Both the position numbers and the translations under genes were made by a program. This document shows positions 58,773-64,000 of a DNA stretch of 64,000 nt, piece after piece. Within the stretch, counting starts at the first letter, position 1; every line of letters begins with the position of its first letter. Source of the DNA: Eudoraea adriatica DSM 19308. Lineage in GTDB: Bacteria > Bacteroidota > Bacteroidia > Flavobacteriales > Flavobacteriaceae. The stretch is from NCBI RefSeq assembly GCF_000382125.1, contig NZ_KB907547.1, forward strand, positions 1-64,000, read 5' to 3'. Below the pieces are notes generated by a model. It was not told the DNA's origin and ran no database searches. It saw nothing but the letters and a program-made list of their open reading frames with translations.

Positions 58773-59111
58773 ATGGCATTAGAAGTACTATCAAAAGAGA
58801 TCAATGACGTGATTGTTGTCGATTTAAAAGGAAATCTCGATACGAATACAGCTCCGGATGCTGAGACTTGTATAAACGATTATTTGGAGTCAGGAACAAA
58901 AAAAATCATCATTAATCTTGGGCAAACGCAATATGTCAGTAGTGCCGGGTTAAGGGTTTTCCTCGCTACAGCGAAGAAATTAACGGCTAGTGGAGGGGCC
59001 TTGAAACTATGTGGCGCCAATGAGGTTGTACAGGAAATACTGGACATATCAGGTTTCAGTACCATATTGGATATAAAAGAAACAGAGGAAGAGGCCTTAA
59101 GTGCTTTATAA
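58773..59111 (+). CDS. STAS-domain anti-anti-sigma factor-like protein (RsbV type)
   Basis: 112 residues, one STAS domain. The phosphorylation loop reads YVSSAGLRVF with Ser57 in the phosphoacceptor position. The early GNLDTNTAP motif is also typical of RsbV/SpoIIAA. In Bacillus such a protein, when unphosphorylated, binds and disarms an anti-sigma kinase. Its partner here may be the GHKL domain of the receptor just upstream or the one in the gene at 61459. No sigma factor is seen in the window. Confidence 0.9.
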   Translation: MALEVLSKEINDVIVVDLKGNLDTNTAPDAETCINDYLESGTKKIIINLGQTQYVSSAGLRVFLATAKKLTASGGALKLCGANEVVQEILDISGFSTILDIKETEEEALSAL

Positions 59112-59227
59112 AAAAGTACTTTGAGAAATAAATACTTAATTGAGATCTGAACTTGAAACTAAAGGTCATGAGGTTACTATATATTTCGAAGTAATAAGAA
59201 GTAAGGGAAAAACTTAAATAGGAAATA

Positions 59228-60103
59228 ATGAAAAAAAGTATATCGGAAATTAAAGAACTTTATGGGGTGACTGATAAGGATGTTGCTCCTCTTTTGAAAA
59301 TGAAAGAACCTGCTAAAAAGCAGATGGATAAAATTGTTGACAAATGGTATGAGTGGCTAAAAAAGCATCCTGAATTTGAAGAGTTTTTTGATGATGAAGA
59401 CAATTGGAAACGAGTTATAGCTCTGCAAAAGAAATTTTGGCATCGCTTTTTTGAAGCAAGATTTGATGATGACTATTTAAGCGAAAGAGTAAGGGTTGGA
59501 CAAGTTCATGCTCGAATTGGCCTCCCACAAGATATCTATTTAGCCGGGGTTGATAAATTCCTGGAATTATTTGTTGGAATGCTGGATGGCATGAAACTTA
59601 ATCAGAAAGATTACAGGGACTGTAGAAGAGCTTTAAATAAAATGGCCCACATGGACATGATGATCATTGTTCAGAGCTATGAAGAAATTATAAACTCTAA
59701 GATTGCTGCACAGACAAAGTCTCTCATGGAGATGTCCACTCCAGTAACGCAACTTTGGACAGGTTTGCTTTTTCTACCTGTTGTTGGTTTGATAGATTCA
59801 AAGCGAGCCCAGGATATCATGAATAATTCATTGCACAAAATTTCTGATACCAATTCACAATGTTTTATTTTGGATATTTCGGGCGTAAGCGTTGTAGATA
59901 CAGCCGTTGCGAATCACTTAATAAAAATCACCAAAGCGACCCGTTTAATGGGTTGCGAATCAATTATTTCTGGAGTTTCTCCATCTATCGCTCAAACAAT
60001 TGTTGAATTGGGAATTGACATAGGTGATATTAGGACCACTTCTGATATGAAAGGGGCATTAGAGAGTGCATTTAGAATTATTGGTATGGATATCTCTGGT
60101 TAA
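59228..60103 (+). CDS. Globin-coupled RsbR-like stressosome sensor
   Basis: 291 residues. Residues about 5-160 form a protoglobin-type domain with GQVHARIGLPQDIYLAG, giving a proximal heme ligand at His94, and W40/Y41 near the distal side. Residues about 170-288 are a STAS domain of RsbR type. It keeps both threonines phosphorylated by RsbT in Bacillus RsbR: Thr225 in SVVDTAVAN and Thr257 in SIAQTIVELG. RsbR proteins with heme globin domains act as oxygen or redox sensors in Vibrio-type stressosomes. It is followed 12 nt later by rsbS. Heme binding is inferred from the motif. Confidence 0.9.
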   Translation: MKKSISEIKELYGVTDKDVAPLLKMKEPAKKQMDKIVDKWYEWLKKHPEFEEFFDDEDNWKRVIALQKKFWHRFFEARFDDDYLSERVRVGQVHARIGLPQDIYLAGVDKFLELFVGMLDGMKLNQKDYRDCRRALNKMAHMDMMIIVQSYEEIINSKIAAQTKSLMEMSTPVTQLWTGLLFLPVVGLIDSKRAQDIMNNSLHKISDTNSQCFILDISGVSVVDTAVANHLIKITKATRLMGCESIISGVSPSIAQTIVELGIDIGDIRTTSDMKGALESAFRIIGMDISG

Positions 60104-60115
60104 TCTCATAGAATT

Positions 60116-60481
60116 TTGCAGACAGAGGGAGTAGTAATACAAATACAAAGCGATTGCGTGCTAGCTAGCGTCCAAATGGATTTGGATAGTCAGTTTTTGG
60201 ACAATCTCAAAAGGGATCTGCTTAATTTTTGCTTTAATAATAAATCTATAAGGGGTGTTATTCTCGATTTATCGGGGGTTAGAATAATCGATGCTGATGA
60301 TTTTGAAGGGATTAAAAAAATAATTTACTCAATTAAACTAATGGGCTATCCCTGTGTTTTGTCTGGATTGGGAGCGCCAATTGTTTCATCTTTGGCAATA
60401 TTAGGAACTAATTTTAAGGGGATAAAGGCGTATAATAGTCTGGATCAAGCACTTGCATCATTCGAATCAATATACAAATGA
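60116..60481 (+). CDS. RsbS-like STAS stressosome scaffold protein
   Basis: 121 residues, single STAS domain, in the fixed rsbR-rsbS-rsbT order. The start is a TTG at 60116, as no in-frame ATG lies before codon 21. The loop that holds the phosphorylated Ser in Bacillus RsbS reads IIDADDFEG here, so Ala60 replaces that Ser. The second helix is normal (LMGYPCVLSGLGAPIVSSLA). RsbS forms the stressosome core and holds RsbT. The missing Ser would change how RsbT is released. The stop overlaps rsbT (ATGA). Confidence 0.85.
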   Translation: MQTEGVVIQIQSDCVLASVQMDLDSQFLDNLKRDLLNFCFNNKSIRGVILDLSGVRIIDADDFEGIKKIIYSIKLMGYPCVLSGLGAPIVSSLAILGTNFKGIKAYNSLDQALASFESIYK

Positions 60482-60876
60482 GTCGGTTAAGGCATTTAAT
60501 TACGAACGAATTAGATATCCATTTCATGAAAAGTGAAGTGGATGAACTTTTTAATTCTTATAATTTGACCGATTCCTATCGAATGAAGGTTAATACTGTG
60601 TTATCAGAATTAGCTTATAATCAGCTCAAATACGCCAAAAAAGGTAGTATAGAAACGAGTTTCTTTAAACAGGCAAGTCAATTGGGAATTAAAATAAAGG
60701 CTGCTGATAAAGGACCAGGTATACCGGATATTGATCTTGCACTTAGAGATAATTATTCTACAAGTGGTACATTAGGGTTAGGATTGCCGGGAGTCAAAAG
60801 ATTGGTGGATGAATTTGTAATTAAATCAGTAGTAAATCAAGGAACAACCTTGGAGGTTATTATTTGGATAAAATGA
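60478..60876 (+). CDS. RsbT-like serine/threonine kinase
   Basis: 132 residues, GHKL-type ATP-binding fold. The N box has SELAYNQLKYA (Asn48), the G1 box ADKGPGIPD and the G2 box GTLGLGLPGVKRLVDEF, all as in RsbT. It would phosphorylate RsbR and RsbS and then switch to activate a phosphatase with a PP2C domain, such as those at 54692 or 61459. It overlaps both neighbours by 4 nt, so the three proteins are co-translated. Confidence 0.92.
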   Translation: MSRLRHLITNELDIHFMKSEVDELFNSYNLTDSYRMKVNTVLSELAYNQLKYAKKGSIETSFFKQASQLGIKIKAADKGPGIPDIDLALRDNYSTSGTLGLGLPGVKRLVDEFVIKSVVNQGTTLEVIIWIK

Positions 60877-61457
60877 ACGAAATAGAAAAATCCCAATTTA
60901 ACAGGCCGTTTCTTGGTGAGAGAGTTTCAGGGGACCTCCCCTTTTTTCACGATGACGATTCTTTTAGTTATGCCGTGTTAATAGACGGTATAGGACACGG
61001 AGATTCGGCACATTTGATGGCAGAGTCCATTGGTCAAGAACTTATACACTATTGGTCTCCCAATCCTTCTAGAATGATAACCTATTTAAATGATCGTCTT
61101 TCAAAAAACATAGGTGCAGCAATAGGAGTACTTGTAATTAATAAAAATACTATGAAGTTTTTCTACTCGGGACTTGGAAATATACGCTGTAAAATTATTG
61201 GTAATGAAAGTACTACAAACTTAACCTCCACCGATGGAATTTTAGGAATGAGGTATCGCTCCACTAAAAATCACGAGGGTATATTAAGACCTGGAGATCT
61301 GGTAGTATTGTGCTCAGATGGAATCAGTAAATTGGATGAAATCGAAAATTGGAATAGGTTTAAAGCATTGAAAAGTTCTACTATAGCTAGACGAATTGTG
61401 AATAAGTACGGTACGGACTTAGATGATTCATCGTGCATAGCAATCAAGATAAATTAA
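60873..61457 (+). CDS. RsbX-like PP2C phosphatase
   Basis: 194 residues from the ATG at 60873, which overlaps the rsbT stop; an earlier TTG at 60864 is possible. A compact PP2C domain with metal-binding aspartates in AVLIDGIGHGDSA, VLCSDGISKLDE and LDDSSCIAIK. RsbX resets the stressosome by removing phosphates from RsbR and RsbS. With RsbS lacking its Ser, RsbR may be the only substrate. It ends 1 nt before the next gene. Confidence 0.88.
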   Translation: MNEIEKSQFNRPFLGERVSGDLPFFHDDDSFSYAVLIDGIGHGDSAHLMAESIGQELIHYWSPNPSRMITYLNDRLSKNIGAAIGVLVINKNTMKFFYSGLGNIRCKIIGNESTTNLTSTDGILGMRYRSTKNHEGILRPGDLVVLCSDGISKLDEIENWNRFKALKSSTIARRIVNKYGTDLDDSSCIAIKIN

Positions 61458-61458
61458 A

Positions 61459-63075
61459 GTGATAATACTTTTTAAAAAAATATTGTCTACCGAGAAGGAT
61501 ATTACTTCATTAAGAAACAAGTTAAATGATGCTTTAATTATTTTAACGGACGATGAAATGTTTTCGACTCAAAAAGCAAGTACCTTATCGAGTGCACTGA
61601 AAAGAAGACTTAACGCTCATGCAGAGATATTATGCTCTATTTCTATAGGAACGAACGACACATTTCAAAATCGCTTGGAAATCGATTCCTTTCGCATTGA
61701 GCCTGCCTCTGGATCTAATGAAAAAACCTATACTTTGATAGATAAAACATCATTTGTCCATGCATTTGCCGTCAACGAGATAGAAAGTGCAAAGAAGGTT
61801 TTTGACGTCAAAACTGTCAACGAATTATTAATTGATATTCAACTTAAAAATACTGAACTAGAGCGGTCGCTTAAAAACTTACGAATAGCAAAGGATCAGA
61901 ATGCTAGAATGGAGAGTGAATTGGAAGTAGGTCAATCCATTCAAATGAGCATGTTGCCAAAAGAAAAATACCAAAGTGACAGTATTAATCTTTATGCAAA
62001 ACTGATTCCTGCGAGAGAGGTGGGAGGAGATTTTTATGATTTCTTTGAAGTAGATTCCGGGCGTTTAGGAATGGTGATGGGAGACGTTTCTGGAAAAGGG
62101 GTTCCTGCAGCATTGATGATGGCCGTTACTAAAACCTTATTAAAATCGAGAGCCGTTAATGATAAGTCAACAGCAAGTATACTCACTCATGTGAACAATG
62201 AAATTGCAAAGGAAAATGATGCCTATATGTTCATAACGGTTTTTATGGCAATACTTGATATCAATACAGGTGAACTCACCTACTCAAATGCCGGTCATAA
62301 CCCGTCCTATATAATTAATAAAGAAAGTAGAAAGATCAAAAAGTTGAGTGATCTTCATGGTCCTGTTGTAGGGGCTATGGAAGGTATGGCCTATGGTGAA
62401 ACAAAATTATCCTTGAAAAAAAACGATATTGTATTTTCCTATACCGATGGGGTCACAGAATCACATAATAGTGATGCGGAGTTATATTCCGATCCAAGGT
62501 TGGAAGAATTACTTAAAAGCGGAGAATACGATTCCACTAAAACACTTACGGACCTTGTAATTAGCAGTGTAAAAGAATTTGAGGGCGATGCAGATCAATT
62601 CGATGATATTACTGTTATGTCTATTGAGTATTGTCAAAGCCCCACTCTCACTTCAAGTATAGTATCATCTATAAATATTACAAACGACCTAAAGCAGATT
62701 GCGCAAGCCATAGAGTGGTATGAAGCATTCGCATTGGAAAACAAAATACCTTTCGCTGTAATTCAAAAAATCAATATAGTTCTTGATGAATTATTGAACA
62801 ATATTATTTCATACGGTTACAATGATGAAGAAGAACATGAAATTGAAATTGAAGTACAACTCATAAAAAATCGACTAATTCTTATTATAAGTGATGATGG
62901 AATACCATTTAATCCATTTAAAAATGAAGCTGTAGATGTTAGTCGTTCCATAGAGGAGAGAGAGATAGGCGGTTTGGGGGTTCATCTGGTTAAAACACTA
63001 ATGGACGATTACGAATATAATAGACTAGTAGACAAGAACATTATAACTTTAATTAAACAAGATATTTCTGCATAA
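61459..63075 (+). CDS. RsbU-like PP2C phosphatase fused to a GHKL kinase
   Basis: 538 residues from a GTG at 61459 that directly follows the rsbX stop. Residues 1-120 have no domain I recognise, about 120-160 form a coiled coil, about 160-390 a SpoIIE/RsbU PP2C domain (VGGDFYDF, GDVSGKGVPAAL, YTDGVTES, DDITVMS) and about 400-535 a GHKL kinase (DELLNNII, DDGIPFNP, GGLGVHLVKTLMDD). The catalytic half is strikingly like the end of the 1358-residue receptor (shared NDKSTASILTHVNNEIAK), so they are duplicates. RsbT may activate it through the coiled-coil part. Confidence 0.88.
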   Translation: MIILFKKILSTEKDITSLRNKLNDALIILTDDEMFSTQKASTLSSALKRRLNAHAEILCSISIGTNDTFQNRLEIDSFRIEPASGSNEKTYTLIDKTSFVHAFAVNEIESAKKVFDVKTVNELLIDIQLKNTELERSLKNLRIAKDQNARMESELEVGQSIQMSMLPKEKYQSDSINLYAKLIPAREVGGDFYDFFEVDSGRLGMVMGDVSGKGVPAALMMAVTKTLLKSRAVNDKSTASILTHVNNEIAKENDAYMFITVFMAILDINTGELTYSNAGHNPSYIINKESRKIKKLSDLHGPVVGAMEGMAYGETKLSLKKNDIVFSYTDGVTESHNSDAELYSDPRLEELLKSGEYDSTKTLTDLVISSVKEFEGDADQFDDITVMSIEYCQSPTLTSSIVSSINITNDLKQIAQAIEWYEAFALENKIPFAVIQKINIVLDELLNNIISYGYNDEEEHEIEIEVQLIKNRLILIISDDGIPFNPFKNEAVDVSRSIEEREIGGLGVHLVKTLMDDYEYNRLVDKNIITLIKQDISA

Positions 63076-63079
63076 AGGC

Positions 63080-63255
63080 AAGGGACTAGAAGTAAATATA
63101 AATCAAGTTCATGATGTGACAATCGTACATCTAGCGGAAAATCTCGATACGAACACAGTTCCAGATGCTTGAGTGCAAGAAATTTGGACATCTCTTGGTT
63201 TAGTGCCATTATTGATGTTAAGAAAACCTTAGAAGAAGCTTTAACTAATATTTGA
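63080..63255 (+). pseudogene. Decayed second RsbV-like STAS gene
   Basis: The first piece (63080-63172) reads KGLEVNINQVHDVTIVHLAE, then NLDTNTVPDA and a stop, matching the first 30 residues of the STAS protein at 58773. The second piece (63184-63255, another frame) reads LDISWFSAIIDVKKTLEEAL and ends in TNI, matching its C-terminus. The middle with the phosphorylation loop is lost, the frame is shifted and the start codon is missing. It sits right after the phosphatase-kinase gene, just as the intact copy follows the receptor gene. Confidence 0.88.
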
Positions 63256-63265
63256 AATTAAATTG

Positions 63266-64000
63266 ATGCCTATCAGCGAATTTGGAGAGTTGAGAAAACG
63301 TTGGGATATAATTATTGCCATCCTAATAGTTATAAGCTGTCTAATTATTCCATTCCAAATTGCGTTTATTCATACAGCCAATCTTGTGGGGTCAATAATT
63401 ATTTATTTAATAGATCTTCTCTTCATCTTCTCTATTTTCATAAACGCTAATACAACCTTTCGTGCCGGAGGTGAAGAGATAACGGACCAAAGGCGAATAA
63501 GGTCTCGATATTTTAAAAAGGAGTTTATTTTTGATTTCTTTGCGGCGTTTCCTCTGGAGGTTATAGTTTTATTTTTTCCAGAATCTGGATGGTACGGAAT
63601 TTCCTTCATTTTATGGTTTAGGTTATTTCGTCTTGTTAGAATTAGGCAATTATTTGTTATCATTAAAAGATGGCAAAGACATTATGCCTTTAACCCCGGT
63701 TATCTAAGAATTGTTAGGTTTCTTTCGGTAATAACCCTCTTATCTCATTTTATCGCATGTAGTTGGTATTTGACTGCATTCATCTCGAAATTTCCAAAAG
63801 AAAGTTGGGCGGCCATTTCTAATATTCAGGAAGCTGATATTTTCACGCAATACCTAAGGTCTATTTATTGGACGATAACAACCATGACAACGGTTGGCTA
63901 TGGGGATATTGTTCCACACCTCAATTATGAATATATGTTTACAATTGTGGTCATGCTTATTGGAGCTTCAACGTATGCCCTTATTATCGGTAACGTTGCT
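63266..64000 (+). CDS. Voltage/cyclic-nucleotide-gated-type K+ channel (partial)
   Basis: 245 residues visible; the gene runs past the window. Start ATG at 63266, 11 nt after the STAS remnant. Six-helix channel features: S1 (DIIIAILIVISCLIIPFQI), S2-S3, an arginine-rich S4 (WFRLFRLVRIRQLFVIIKR), S5 (VITLLSHFIACSWYLTAF), pore helix with the selectivity filter TTVGYGDIVP, and the beginning of S6. The GISFILWF-RLFRLVR layout and the S5 length are like the CNG/HCN/EAG group, which carries a C-terminal cyclic-nucleotide domain. That part is not in the window, so ligand gating is unproven. Confidence 0.88.
   Translation, partial: MPISEFGELRKRWDIIIAILIVISCLIIPFQIAFIHTANLVGSIIIYLIDLLFIFSIFINANTTFRAGGEEITDQRRIRSRYFKKEFIFDFFAAFPLEVIVLFFPESGWYGISFILWFRLFRLVRIRQLFVIIKRWQRHYAFNPGYLRIVRFLSVITLLSHFIACSWYLTAFISKFPKESWAAISNIQEADIFTQYLRSIYWTITTMTTVGYGDIVPHLNYEYMFTIVVMLIGASTYALIIGNVA

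Noticed and set aside
58773-59111. STAS protein as a sulfate transporter fragment
   Set aside because: It is a full-length stand-alone RsbV-sized protein with the phosphorylation loop, and its neighbours are partner-switching genes.

Overview
The window looks like a chromosomal piece of a marine-type member of the Flavobacteriaceae (Bacteroidota). The evidence is a flavobacterial-looking 16S 5' end, a SusC/SusD pair, a type IX secretion sorting domain, GSCFA, DUF6090 and DUF4230 families, a LysRS with a C-terminal extension, and Bacteroidota promoters of the form TTG-N20-TATATTTG. No database search was possible, so family names rest on motifs and recalled family features.

Positions 1-2.6 kb hold the 5' end of a 16S rRNA gene (minus strand) with its promoter, then a porin-like protein. 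From 2.9 to 7.9 kb there is a large T9SS-exported BNR/thrombospondin-repeat protein translationally coupled to a lipoprotein. From 8.3 to 13.4 kb a minus-strand SusC-SusD-small lipoprotein operon ends in a clear terminator. From 13.6 to 49.6 kb the content is mostly ordinary housekeeping: rnhB, lipB, lysS, hemL, alaS, der, era, a phenylalanine hydroxylase, an SLC13 transporter, an AGCS symporter, LemA/TPM proteins, an M23 peptidase and several lipoproteins. Small genes added here include a YqaE/Pmp3 protein, a DUF5522 protein and a 59-residue protein. Two neighbouring secreted proteins (25.0-26.4 kb) are built from the same aspartate-rich repeat.

At 49.6-50.4 kb sits an initiator tRNA gene. 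It is preceded by two perfect 103-bp tandem units, each starting with the first 17 nt of the tRNA, and followed by an att-like copy of the tRNA 3' end. Beyond it begins a block that looks different in content: a membrane-bound AraC-type regulator, a divergent PII protein with an ammonium transporter, and then a signalling cluster.

The most interesting part is 54.7-63.3 kb, a Bacteroidota stressosome-type partner-switching locus. In order it encodes a giant receptor (periplasmic solute-binding domain, Cache-like domain, two PAS, PP2C phosphatase, GHKL kinase), an RsbV-like STAS protein, a globin-coupled RsbR, RsbS, RsbT, RsbX, a second PP2C-GHKL protein, and a decayed second RsbV gene. A voltage/cyclic-nucleotide-gated-type K+ channel gene then runs off the end. 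No sigma factor is present, so the output is unknown. RsbS carries Ala where the phosphorylated Ser is expected, while RsbR keeps both phosphorylatable Thr residues. The flanking phosphatase-STAS pairs appear to be duplicates, and a second copy of the amt 3' end lies just upstream, so the locus seems to have been shaped by repeated local duplication.
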